Shown: positions 1 to 8,299 of the stretch, piece after piece
Layout of the letters: every line of letters starts with the position of its first letter
How positions within the stretch are numbered: the stretch's first letter is position 1
NCBI GenBank assembly: GCA_025455395.1
Contig: JALOMO010000021.1
Location: 1-41,700, forward strand
Direction: 5' to 3'
From: Bacteroidales bacterium
Lineage (GTDB): Bacteria > Bacteroidota > Bacteroidia > Bacteroidales > VadinHA17
DNA: 41,700 bases
The notes under the pieces: generated by a model
Seen by the model: the letters and a program-made list of their open reading frames with translations, nothing else
The model's database searches: none
What the model was told of the DNA's origin: nothing
Made by a program: the position numbers and the translations under genes

Positions 1-584
1 CTTACCGAAAGCCTTCGGGGCGTCTCTACCCGGGCAAGGTCGATGTTTCTTATCCGTCGCCTGAATATTTTTTTGAAATTTCTCCCTTCAAATACCGGAT
101 CATCGTGCTTCATAAAGGGCTCCAGCCTCTCCGCTGTCGCCTCGTCAGACAATCCTCCCCAGTCGCTCAACCATCTGTTATAAACATATATGCTGCTGTC
201 ACAATAATCCAGTGACAGTGCAAGCAGGTCATTCTTAATACCGTTGCTTACAGTTGAGTCATACAGTGCCACCATTAACAACCCGCTGCATTTGTTGTTG
301 TAAATCACACCGATCTCAAAGGAAGTTTCATAATCGGGCAATGACCTGAATAGAGCTTCTGCTGAATCAAGCAGTGAAAACCTTGTGTAACTGTCAGGCC
401 CTCCTGACTGACTGTCATACTCTGCCATCAGGATACGGGCCCGGGTGACACGTGGATCTTCAGCCAGGTTAAGCGAACGATAATAGAAAAAGGCAAAGAG
501 AACTGTCAGCACAACAACGGAGAAGGTGATTGCAAGCACCACCTTCGTTCCGCCTGATATGGCAAACAGACCTCTCAGACTCAT
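1..584 (-). CDS. Membrane-anchored hypothetical protein, 3' part missing (window edge)
   Basis: An open frame of about 194 codons runs from an ATG at 584 off the left edge with no stop. The start overlaps the symporter stop by one base (TGATG), so translation is probably coupled and the gene belongs to the symporter operon. The product starts MSLRGLFAISGGTK and has one clear membrane helix at about residues 13-36 (VVLAITFSVVVLTVLFAFFY). A soluble part follows, probably outside the cytoplasm, rich in Asp, Ser and Tyr, and its helical pattern vaguely recalls TPR proteins. I do not recognise the family. The unseen C-terminus could hold a sensor or peptidase domain. Confidence is good that it is a real gene and low on function. 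Confidence 0.75.
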   Translation of the reverse strand, partial: MSLRGLFAISGGTKVVLAITFSVVVLTVLFAFFYYRSLNLAEDPRVTRARILMAEYDSQSGGPDSYTRFSLLDSAEALFRSLPDYETSFEIGVIYNNKCSGLLMVALYDSTVSNGIKNDLLALSLDYCDSSIYVYNRWLSDWGGLSDEATAERLEPFMKHDDPVFEGRNFKKIFRRRIRNIDLARVETPRRLSV

Positions 585-2263
585 CAGTTATGAACCTGCT
601 CAGCCAGGAATTTTTTAATCTCAAGCGGAGTAGGTGTTGTCAGTTTTGATACAATTATATTCACCACTATCGCCAGGGGAGCTCCAAGCCATGCAAAATA
701 CCAAACATTAAGCCAGTATGAGATAAAGGCCTGCCCCGGAAGGCTCCCGCCGCTCAGACCAACAATAAAATAGGTCAGAGATATTGTGGTTACCAGAATC
801 CCGGCGAACAGTCCTGCCTTCGCCCCTGCCCTGTTAGACCCGCTCCACCAGATGCCAAGAAGGAACAACGGAAAGATCGTACATGCTGCCATGGAAAATG
901 CTACCGAGACAAGCTGTGCTATGAGTCCTAGCTTCATCAGTGCGACAACTGTCACGAGAACAGCCATAAGCACTGTGCCCATTCTGGCAATATTCAGCTG
1001 CTGCTTCGGCGTTGACGAGGGGTTAATCACTTTCACATACAGATCATGTGAAAAAGCCGATGCCCCGGCCACCAGCAAACCGGACACAGTGGAGAAGGCT
1101 GCCGAAATGGCTCCCGCAGCCAATAATCCAACAACAAGTGAGTTTACTCCTCCAAGTTGTGCAGTATATACAACTATTGCATCCTTGGCAAGCATACCCA
1201 CCTCATGATTTGATGAAAGAAGCTTGCCGAAAGCAGCATACGAAGGTGCCGTCCAGTAAACAAGACAAATGAAAAAGAGACCCCATACAACAGACCATCT
1301 TGCGTCGGTTACTTTAGGCACCACATAAAACCGCTGTATCACATGCGGCAATCCTGCCGTTCCAACCATCAGGGAAAAGCAAATGGCCATCCACTGGAAA
1401 AAGGTTGTTCCTGAAGAGGGATCCCACGGCATTGCAAACTCCGGGCTTGGGACAATGGCAAGGTCATGCCCATAGGCATTTAGAAGAGCGGCCCCGCCTG
1501 AAATGTTAGGAGCAGGAATTCCCTGTACAATGTCAGTCACAGCGGCACCATAACCTATCTGGGGTACAAGCCAGAAATAGTCAAATTTGAATGCAAGAAT
1601 AAAGACCGGCAGAAGGAATGAAACAACGATTATAACATACTGTATCTGCATGTTCTTTGTCGCCCCTATCATACCTGAAATAAGAGTGTACAGCAAAACT
1701 ACTGATGACCCGATGATTACCGACCAGGTATAATTCAGCCCAAGTATCCATTTGAACATAAGGCCGATGCCTCCAAACTGTCCGACACAATATGCGAATG
1801 ATATCAGAATAGTGAATATTGCGCTGACAATCCTGAGATCACGTGAATAATAACGGTCTCCGATGAAGTCAGGAGCTGTATATTTTCCATATTTCCTTAT
1901 CTGCGCAGCCATCAGGATCAACAGGAGAACATAACCGCCTGTCCAGCCAACAACATACGCAAGGCCATTATATCCAAAACCGTACATCATACCGGCCATC
2001 CCAAGCACTGAAGCTGCACTCATCCAGTTTGAGGCAATGGCCATACCCGATCCGACTTTTGAGATGCTTCGTCCGGCTGCATAATAGTCAGCTGGATCCT
2101 TGGCCCGGAAAAAGATTCCTACCAGTACGAAGGTTACAAGTGTGGCAATAAGTATTATGGCAGGACCGGTTTTAAAACTGCCTTCAAGTTGTGTAAGGCT
2201 CTGTGCACTGAGTGCCAGCACTCCTGACAATAGTATAAATATTGTTAAATATATCCTTTTCAT
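584..2263 (-). CDS. Sodium:solute symporter, acetate-permease-like (SSS family)
   Basis: This is a 559-residue polytopic inner-membrane protein of the solute:sodium symporter family, which couples uptake of a small solute to Na+ entry. Family marks are the DYYAAGRSI segment after the first helix, the ASNWMSAASVLGMAG helix as in ActP/VC_2705-type transporters, and the AAGAISAAFSTVSGLLVAG helix near the middle, ending in SHDLY. The ATG at 2263 is preferred over an in-frame TTG at 2287, because the TTG lies inside the upstream gene and the ATG begins a normal hydrophobic leader. The upstream DUF4212-like gene ends 16 bases before this start. In the VC_2705-type family such a small two-helix protein normally sits beside the symporter. 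The substrate may be acetate or another short carboxylate, but the sequence does not settle it. Confidence 0.9.
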   Translation of the reverse strand: MKRIYLTIFILLSGVLALSAQSLTQLEGSFKTGPAIILIATLVTFVLVGIFFRAKDPADYYAAGRSISKVGSGMAIASNWMSAASVLGMAGMMYGFGYNGLAYVVGWTGGYVLLLILMAAQIRKYGKYTAPDFIGDRYYSRDLRIVSAIFTILISFAYCVGQFGGIGLMFKWILGLNYTWSVIIGSSVVLLYTLISGMIGATKNMQIQYVIIVVSFLLPVFILAFKFDYFWLVPQIGYGAAVTDIVQGIPAPNISGGAALLNAYGHDLAIVPSPEFAMPWDPSSGTTFFQWMAICFSLMVGTAGLPHVIQRFYVVPKVTDARWSVVWGLFFICLVYWTAPSYAAFGKLLSSNHEVGMLAKDAIVVYTAQLGGVNSLVVGLLAAGAISAAFSTVSGLLVAGASAFSHDLYVKVINPSSTPKQQLNIARMGTVLMAVLVTVVALMKLGLIAQLVSVAFSMAACTIFPLFLLGIWWSGSNRAGAKAGLFAGILVTTISLTYFIVGLSGGSLPGQAFISYWLNVWYFAWLGAPLAIVVNIIVSKLTTPTPLEIKKFLAEQVHN

Positions 2264-2279
2264 AATTATCGGCTTTACT

Positions 2280-3050
2280 TTATTCAACTACTCCCTGCTT
2301 TTTTAAACGCCACTCTATCAATAAATTATAGACAATACAAAGTCCCACGAACAATATCAGCAGAAAGACAGCTGTATAAAAGTAGTGGAAAGGAAATCCC
2401 AGAAACTTCGTATCAGTCAGAACCGACTGGTTATGTGTCAGATACAGTTTCATAAGATCAGGTAAACGTACATAGTTCTCATCACTGAATGATGCCGGGA
2501 ATTCCGATTTCAGACTAGACGCCAGGATGGGACCTTCAAGACTATTTGCGCCATAACCTGAGTAAGGCTCAAGAAGTGAGGTTAACTGGTAATTCTTGTC
2601 ACGAATCAGCATGCGTGTATCCACGAATTGCTGGCCTTTTAGCTGAACGAGGCTGGCCTCCAGTGCTTCACGCTCCTTTATTTGGCCTGCAATCAGCGGA
2701 CTGACACTGTCAGGCAGAATTCCAAAGATAACATTGCTGATAGCCTCAGATAAAAGTTTCTGATCTGCCGGCTTTACAATATGCTTCCCCTTTACATGAA
2801 TGAGAGTGTTTAGAAAAGAGCTGTAGTCAGCATTAGCTTCTGACCCGGCAAGCACATAAGGCCACTCTGTTTCAAAGATACCCAGTGTCTTCTCCGGTGT
2901 GGGCTTTTCAATCGCCCTCAGAAGAAACTGAAAGCCAAATACAGCCACTGCCCAGATTAAAAGCATGGTGAAAATGACATTCCTGTTCTTCCTGCCATGA
3001 AGGTTGCGCGGAGTGAAAATACTGAAATTGTACTGATCTGTTGGTTCCAT
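2280..3050 (-). CDS. DUF4212-like symporter partner with a long inserted domain
   Basis: A 256-residue membrane protein with one helix near the N-terminus (about residues 24-43) and a second at about 219-246 followed by a basic tail. The second helix, beginning LGFPFHYFYTAVFLLILF and ending in NLLIEWRLKKQ, matches the pattern of DUF4212 small subunits found beside VC_2705-type symporters. Those are usually only about 80-100 residues. Here roughly 170 residues separate the helices, probably exposed outside the cytoplasm. I chose the ATG at 3050 because AGAGAAG lies just upstream and the only earlier start is a TTG at 3134 inside the promoter region. It is the first gene of the symporter operon. 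The family link rests on pattern and context, not on a search. Confidence 0.75.
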   Translation of the reverse strand: MEPTDQYNFSIFTPRNLHGRKNRNVIFTMLLIWAVAVFGFQFLLRAIEKPTPEKTLGIFETEWPYVLAGSEANADYSSFLNTLIHVKGKHIVKPADQKLLSEAISNVIFGILPDSVSPLIAGQIKEREALEASLVQLKGQQFVDTRMLIRDKNYQLTSLLEPYSGYGANSLEGPILASSLKSEFPASFSDENYVRLPDLMKLYLTHNQSVLTDTKFLGFPFHYFYTAVFLLILFVGLCIVYNLLIEWRLKKQGVVE

Positions 3051-3088
3051 AGACTTCTCTGGTGTTAGAGTAAATTTTTTAATGTTAG

Positions 3089-3120
3089 CTAAAGTAGGGA
3101 TTTTGCTAAATGAATAACAA
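3089..3120 (-). promoter_or_regulatory. Predicted promoter of the symporter operon
   Basis: Read on the minus strand, TTG (3120-3118) is followed after 21 bases by TACTTTAG (3096-3089), close to the Bacteroidota -33/-7 pattern TTG-N19-21-TAnnTTTG with one mismatch in the -7 box. A start about seven bases further on leaves a leader of roughly 30 bases before the ATG at 3050. It faces the regulator promoter across a short divergent region. Confidence 0.4.
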
Positions 3121-3141
3121 TAATATTCTTGCAATGTATCA

Positions 3142-3155
3142 TTGCTTTAAATCAA
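3142..3155. promoter_or_regulatory. FNR/CRP-type operator candidate
   Basis: TTGCT-TTAA-ATCAA matches the FNR consensus TTGAT-N4-ATCAA at nine of the ten defined bases. It lies one base upstream of the -7 box (3157-3164) of the FNR-like regulator gene, a place where binding would block RNA polymerase. This suggests autorepression, and possibly joint control of the divergent symporter operon. The base match is observed; the control model is inferred. Confidence 0.45.
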
Positions 3156-3156
3156 C

Positions 3157-3164
3157 TATATTTG
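3157..3164 (+). promoter_or_regulatory. Predicted -7 box of the FNR-like regulator gene
   Basis: TATATTTG fits the Bacteroidota -7 consensus TAnnTTTG exactly. Initiation about seven bases downstream would leave a leader of about 20 bases before the ATG at 3191. This argues against the in-frame ATG at 3110, which lies upstream of the box. No well-spaced -33 TTG is seen. Confidence 0.45.
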
Positions 3165-3190
3165 AGAATGAATCATTTAATTGTTTAATA

Positions 3191-3880
3191 ATGAGAGTTA
3201 CCCCACAGACGACCTGTGATGAATGCAGGCACAAATGTGATTTCTATGATGCCATCAAACGTACCGGAAGGTCAATTCCTGAATCACATATTATCCAGGC
3301 ACGGTTTAAAAAACATCAGAGAATATGCCGGCAGGGTGATGATGTGAGTCACGCCATTTATCTTACAGAAGGCACCGCAAAGCTTTTCATTGAAGGGATC
3401 AACGGTCATAATATAATCCTCTACCTGATGAAACCCCCAGCGTACATCGGGTTGCTCTCCTTTTTTGAAAGCATTCAATATACCTATTCTGTAACTGCAC
3501 TTGAGGAGGCCCAGGTATGCATGCTTAAGCTTGATCTGCTCAAGGAGCTTTATCTCGAAAATCACGAGGTTCTTCTAAGGCTCAACAAGGCGTTTGGCAG
3601 ATCTGTGGCACTGATTATGAACAAGATAATCTGTCTGAATCAGAAAAACATAAGAGGACGGATAGCCGAGAGTCTTCTTTCGCTCGCTTCTTTTTATGAC
3701 ACCAACACTTACAGTATGCCGGTCACCCGCAAGGAACTGGGAGAAATGTCTGCCATTTCAGAGGAAAACACGGTGCGGATTCTGACAGAGCTCCGTAAGG
3801 AGGGTATCATAAGAGTTGATGGAAGAGAAGTTAAAATAATTGATAATATTCTTCTTAAAAAGATTTCCGATCTGGGTTAA
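3191..3880 (+). CDS. Crp/Fnr-family transcription regulator with four candidate Fe-S cysteines
   Basis: A 229-residue cytoplasmic regulator with an N-terminal cysteine motif, a cyclic-nucleotide-binding-like beta roll (about 25-125), a dimer helix (about 130-150) and a C-terminal winged helix (about 178-212). Cys9, Cys12 and Cys16 form C-x2-C-x3-C. Cys110 in ALEEAQVC falls where E. coli FNR has Cys122, its fourth cluster ligand. In the recognition helix, Glu192 and Arg196 line up with FNR Glu209 and Arg213, while the FNR serine is Val195. This suggests an oxygen- or NO-sensing [4Fe-4S] regulator, although Bacteroidota contain many non-sensing Crp-like proteins. It diverges from the symporter operon. 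The ATG at 3191 was chosen from the promoter position, although an ATG at 3110 would add 27 residues without family character. Confidence 0.88.
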   Translation: MRVTPQTTCDECRHKCDFYDAIKRTGRSIPESHIIQARFKKHQRICRQGDDVSHAIYLTEGTAKLFIEGINGHNIILYLMKPPAYIGLLSFFESIQYTYSVTALEEAQVCMLKLDLLKELYLENHEVLLRLNKAFGRSVALIMNKIICLNQKNIRGRIAESLLSLASFYDTNTYSMPVTRKELGEMSAISEENTVRILTELRKEGIIRVDGREVKIIDNILLKKISDLG

Positions 3881-3891
3881 TTACAAATATC

Positions 3892-5364
3892 CTATTTAAT
3901 AACCACGCCGGTTGATTTATAACTATAAACCGGGCTCTTACGGCTTCCGGGTTCTGTGACCTGCAGACCTGTAAAGTAAGCTCCGTGGACATCATCAAGC
4001 ACTACTGCAGTGCGGTAATCTTTATCTTCACAGGTGAGCTTCACATTGTCAAAAGTTATTCCTTTTGCGTGTCTTATATAGAAACCCCATGCCGGAAGCT
4101 CTTTAAACATTGAAAACTCCGGATAATTTGGGCCCAGCTCGGGAACCTTGTCCAATTCGTCAAGACCCACCTTTGCATAATTCGGATTGCCGCCTCCGGG
4201 GTATTTTATCTCGATATTCTTCAGGGTGATGTTTTCAATCAGGGCATCTGGCATTCCTGCTATTGAGGAGGGAGAGATATTGCGTGGAAGATCCTCTACC
4301 GGTCCCTCATAATTATACCCGGCATCAGGTTTTGTCAAAGGCACTTCGGCATACACGTTGGAAATCGTAACTCCGTTAATCCTGCCTTTTTTATTGCCGC
4401 TACGCTCACCTATACGCAGAAATATTACATTCCCGGTATTTATTGACCTCAGGCTGTCAACGACTATATTTTCGACAATTCCTCCGTCAACGGCTGCAAA
4501 GGTGATGGCCGACCGGTATGTGTCAAACACCAGGTTGTTTACTATGCGTATATCGCGGAATCCTCCACGCCCCATCGTGCCAAACTTTATACCGTTGGCA
4601 CTGGTCCTTACTGTGTTGTTGTATATATAAACATTCCTGCAAAGAAAATTGGGGTCATGCGATTTAAGGCAAATCCCGTCATCTGCAGCATCAAAATATG
4701 AGTTGGTGACCCATACACTGTCACAGTCCACTATGTCCACACCATCATTATTCCAGTATGACTTGCTGTCAACAGTAATATTGTCAATTACAAGGTTACG
4801 GCACTGATCATATTGCTGGTTCCAGCTTCCCGGATCTTTGAGAATGATATCCCTGATAACAATGTTGCGGCAACCCCTGAAATAGATATTCTGTGGCCTT
4901 CTTATCTCACTGGGTCTGTCATATTTGAGTGGATCTTTGACCACCCCCTTATGAATCATGTCAACAAGGTTGTTGGCTACAAGGAATCCCTGCCCGTCAA
5001 TGACACCCTTGCCGGTAATACCTATATTCTGCTGGTCAAGGGCAAAGATCATAGCCGTCCAGTTGTAATTCATCTCATAATCGAAGGGATTTACAGACCC
5101 GACCAGTATTGCTCCTTCCTCAAGGTGAATGGTGACATTCGATTTGAGATATATGGTACCTGTCAGGTACCTGCCAACATAGAAAACAAGACGACCGCCA
5201 CCGTTCTCACTGATGTAATCAATGCCTTTCTGTATTGAATTAGTATTCAGGGTGGTGCCATTCGATTTCGCACCGAACATTGAAGCGTTATAATCTTTGG
5301 CACTTAGTTGAAGCGTTGCAAGAACAACAGCAATTGGAAGAATCAGAGCTCTTTTTGTTTTCAT
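3892..5364 (-). CDS. Glycoside hydrolase family 28 (polygalacturonase-like), exported
   Basis: A 490-residue protein with a signal peptide (cleavage near LQLSA/KD) and a right-handed parallel beta-helix built from repeated N-I-x-I rungs. The GH28 active-site strands are visible: YWNNDGVDI in place of the usual NTDGID, and AADDGICLKS with the paired aspartates. The usual GHG loop reads TSANGIKFGT, so this histidine is not evident. GH28 enzymes cleave galacturonate linkages in pectin and rhamnogalacturonan. The neighbouring GH106 rhamnosidase four bases upstream points to a rhamnogalacturonan fragment as substrate. The changed motifs suggest an exo-acting or otherwise divergent subgroup. It is the last gene of the TonB receptor-GH106-GH28 set. 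Confidence 0.87.
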   Translation of the reverse strand: MKTKRALILPIAVVLATLQLSAKDYNASMFGAKSNGTTLNTNSIQKGIDYISENGGGRLVFYVGRYLTGTIYLKSNVTIHLEEGAILVGSVNPFDYEMNYNWTAMIFALDQQNIGITGKGVIDGQGFLVANNLVDMIHKGVVKDPLKYDRPSEIRRPQNIYFRGCRNIVIRDIILKDPGSWNQQYDQCRNLVIDNITVDSKSYWNNDGVDIVDCDSVWVTNSYFDAADDGICLKSHDPNFLCRNVYIYNNTVRTSANGIKFGTMGRGGFRDIRIVNNLVFDTYRSAITFAAVDGGIVENIVVDSLRSINTGNVIFLRIGERSGNKKGRINGVTISNVYAEVPLTKPDAGYNYEGPVEDLPRNISPSSIAGMPDALIENITLKNIEIKYPGGGNPNYAKVGLDELDKVPELGPNYPEFSMFKELPAWGFYIRHAKGITFDNVKLTCEDKDYRTAVVLDDVHGAYFTGLQVTEPGSRKSPVYSYKSTGVVIK

Positions 5365-5368
5365 CTTA

Positions 5369-8248
5369 TTATGGTTCGTAAATTGTTACCGGCCCGAGTA
5401 GCCCCATCGATTGAAGGGGTTGGTTTTTATTTTTTTCATTGGTCCAATACTGTGCAATTGGGTTGTCAGTAAGAGATTTCATATAGTTTCCCATCGACGT
5501 TGTGACATGAATCTCTATAGTGTTTACTCCCTTATTCAGGTTTTCTTCCGGAGCAAAGATCCTTCTCCCATACCATTTCATGCCACAACTTTTTCCGTTT
5601 ATCCTGAGCTCCGAGGTTCCGTACACTTTGCCCAGATTTATGACCGCTTTCATTTTCTTTTCACTCGTGACGGTATTCCGATATATAACCGTGCCTGAGA
5701 AATGGATAAACTCAGGTATCTCTTTCAGGTCTGTCAGGGAGTCAATAAAGAACTCCCTGACAGAGGTTTCACGACAGTGCCTGAACTCACAACTCCACCC
5801 TCCTGATAACTCAATTGTTCCCGTACCTGACACCGGCAATGGTTTCCATTCCCGACCACCCTTTTCAAAGTCGAAGACAAAAAGTAAAGACTCAGCTGGT
5901 CCTATGTCCAGGTCCATGCTGCCCTCTTGTGAAAGTCCGATTCTGAACCGCTCTCCTGTCGCCGGGTCCCATATCCATCCATACCTGCCTGCCAATATCT
6001 CCGGTGAGAATTTCACAATGGTCTGATGCCCGTGATGAAGATGTGAGTTTATAATAAATATGAATTCTGTTCCTTCGTCAGCCTGGTACCTGGTCTGCAT
6101 CAGAAATGGACCAGGATTTAAAATCTGTATATATGGATCTATTGAATGTTGCTCCTGAACAGTTCTGTACCATCCTATAAAATCATTTTCAGGCTTTTTA
6201 AGCATAATGAACCTGTCAGGATATGTCCTCATCCTTTCAACCAACCTGATGACCGCTCTGTCATGTTCCTCATGATCTTTCCAGCCCAGAGATTTTGAAG
6301 GATATGTCTCAAGGCAAAATATTCTTCCCCCACCCTCGACGAATTCTGTCATTTTTATGGCTGTTTCAGGCTGCACTCCTTCAACCTGCACAAGAAAGAG
6401 TGTGCGGTACCTCCTGTATCCATAGACCAGGTAACCGCCCTCAATTGTCGAATCGCAGATCACCTTTTCAGAAACATAGTCACAACTGCTGCCGTTCTTG
6501 CATATTGCTTCCCATAAAAGAGTAAAGTATTCAACGTGCGTTACTGCCGGAAAGGGCTCAGTCTGTACCCCGATGAGGCTCCACATATCACCGATCGGCG
6601 GAAGGATTGCTATATCAGCGTACATATCAGCATTCTGTAGTACTGCTGACAGCCGTCCCTTGTATTCATTCAGCAAATGAAAATGCGGCCACCAGTTATT
6701 GTTCTCATTGTAATAGCATCCGTATCTTATCCAGCCAGGCCACGGAGCCTCAGGTGGAGAGTAATTGAATCCGTGGAACACTGAATGGGTCACCCCGGAG
6801 ATGATGCTCTGATCACTGCCTATCTTAAGGTTCTCGAGCGAGGTGTTAAAGACGGTATATGTGTCGGTCATCTCCTCGCAGCTTATAAGCCTCTTCCCTG
6901 CAAGGTGTGATGCGGAGGAGACATATTTATTTATCATTGTATAGGCCCGTCCGCGCCTGTAGTCGCTCTCGGGCATCTCCTCTCCTATGCGGTGCTTCAG
7001 CCAGTTCATGGTCCATGACTCTCCCTCGGGGATATCTATTGCGAAGGAGCTGTCAAGAGGATGGAATCCGCGACCGTATGCCTGCATCCTCGACCTGACC
7101 CCGAGTTCGTTGCACCACGCGGAAAAGGTTTTCAGAAACCTCTCTCCAAGCAATTCTGACTTCACTGTCTCGAAGTCATATCTCATGCGACAGACCATAT
7201 CAGCAAACTCATCCCCCCGCCTGACACCGTAGTTAAAATCTGTGACATTGCCCATGGCTCCGGTCCTGAAAAGGACAAAAGGCAAGAACGGAAAGATGTC
7301 GTATCCTCTCCTGGTGATGAATTCACTTCGCAAATCCCCTGTCCAGTTTGCACCCTCAAGCTCCATGCTGTCTGTAAAGAGTGACCGTATATGCTGCGAA
7401 AGCGGCCCTGCCTGTGCCTCAATTTTATCTGACATTCTGGTAAGATACTTCCTGACAGCCGAAGCATTGAGATGGTCAACTACCGGTCCGCTTGCCCCGG
7501 GCGAACCATTGATCACCGCCATGAACCCGGTGTATTTTACCATCGAATAAAGGAAATGGTCTCCTTCAGGTACAAGAATTTCAATGTATTCGCTTCCGGC
7601 TTTGTCTGAAAGATCAATAATCTGCTCCGGAGAGGTAACAGGATCAGGAACCAGGTTTAGCGACATCAACTCTGACTTTCTGCCTTCCCATGGGGAACTT
7701 ATGTCAGGATCTGCTTCCATCATCAGCTCATCCCTTGAAACGGTAAGGTTGAGCGGACCGATTACCTTTCTGGCTGTAATTACAACTACTTGCGACTGCT
7801 CCCCCTCCTCAAGGTATTCTGCCCCGTAGGGCCATCCTGAGCCAACAATCAGGTCGCACGTCATGCCAAGTGATCTTGCCTCCTTAAAAGCCACACTAAG
7901 CATTTCAATCCACTCCTTGCTGAGCCATTGCAGCGACGGCTTGCCTAGATCATCTCCATCTGACCTGGTTGGAAATTGAACAGGATTTATCTCGACACCG
8001 CCTATGCCCGCTTCCCTGAGAAGCCTTAACTCCCTGACAAGCTCTGCTGCTTCTACTTTATTCCCGTTCCACCACCACCGCACAAATGGGTGGTAATGCA
8101 AATCAGGATTGGTGAAAATCTTATACATCTCCCTGTCAGCCACTTCCTGCTTATTCTGAAATAGCTGATTAGATAATCCCCGGTAATTCATTGTAAAGAA
8201 TCCTGTTGTGAGTAGAAATCCTTTTGTAATGAAGATCCGTCTTTCCAT
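5369..8248 (-). CDS. GH106-like alpha-L-rhamnosidase
   Basis: A 959-residue enzyme with the features of GH106. The N-terminal part of its barrel contains HPFVRWWWNGNKV and then LLREAGIGGVEINPVQF, both characteristic of the family. The C-terminus is a jelly-roll carbohydrate-binding fold with INLGKVYGTSELRINGK. GH106 enzymes release L-rhamnose from rhamnogalacturonan or similar glycans. The N-terminus, MERRIFITKGFLLTTGFF, has a paired arginine before a hydrophobic stretch and may be a Tat-type signal rather than a Sec signal. The gene sits between the TonB receptor (51 bases upstream) and the GH28 gene (four bases downstream), consistent with one transcript. Family assignment is by motif and length, with no search done. 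Confidence 0.87.
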   Translation of the reverse strand: MERRIFITKGFLLTTGFFTMNYRGLSNQLFQNKQEVADREMYKIFTNPDLHYHPFVRWWWNGNKVEAAELVRELRLLREAGIGGVEINPVQFPTRSDGDDLGKPSLQWLSKEWIEMLSVAFKEARSLGMTCDLIVGSGWPYGAEYLEEGEQSQVVVITARKVIGPLNLTVSRDELMMEADPDISSPWEGRKSELMSLNLVPDPVTSPEQIIDLSDKAGSEYIEILVPEGDHFLYSMVKYTGFMAVINGSPGASGPVVDHLNASAVRKYLTRMSDKIEAQAGPLSQHIRSLFTDSMELEGANWTGDLRSEFITRRGYDIFPFLPFVLFRTGAMGNVTDFNYGVRRGDEFADMVCRMRYDFETVKSELLGERFLKTFSAWCNELGVRSRMQAYGRGFHPLDSSFAIDIPEGESWTMNWLKHRIGEEMPESDYRRGRAYTMINKYVSSASHLAGKRLISCEEMTDTYTVFNTSLENLKIGSDQSIISGVTHSVFHGFNYSPPEAPWPGWIRYGCYYNENNNWWPHFHLLNEYKGRLSAVLQNADMYADIAILPPIGDMWSLIGVQTEPFPAVTHVEYFTLLWEAICKNGSSCDYVSEKVICDSTIEGGYLVYGYRRYRTLFLVQVEGVQPETAIKMTEFVEGGGRIFCLETYPSKSLGWKDHEEHDRAVIRLVERMRTYPDRFIMLKKPENDFIGWYRTVQEQHSIDPYIQILNPGPFLMQTRYQADEGTEFIFIINSHLHHGHQTIVKFSPEILAGRYGWIWDPATGERFRIGLSQEGSMDLDIGPAESLLFVFDFEKGGREWKPLPVSGTGTIELSGGWSCEFRHCRETSVREFFIDSLTDLKEIPEFIHFSGTVIYRNTVTSEKKMKAVINLGKVYGTSELRINGKSCGMKWYGRRIFAPEENLNKGVNTIEIHVTTSMGNYMKSLTDNPIAQYWTNEKNKNQPLQSMGLLGPVTIYEP

Positions 8249-8299
8249 TCTATGTCTTCAAATTAAAAAAATCAATAACACATGTTACTTTATCCGAGA

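Noticed and set aside
3110-3190. Longer N-terminus for the FNR-like regulator from an ATG at 3110
   Set aside because: The matching -7 box and the FNR-type box lie downstream of this ATG, so a transcript from that promoter would not include it.
7183-7479. Open frame of about 98 codons antisense to the reading frame region of GH106
   Set aside because: It lies wholly within the well-supported GH106 gene in another frame and has no family pattern or ribosome site.
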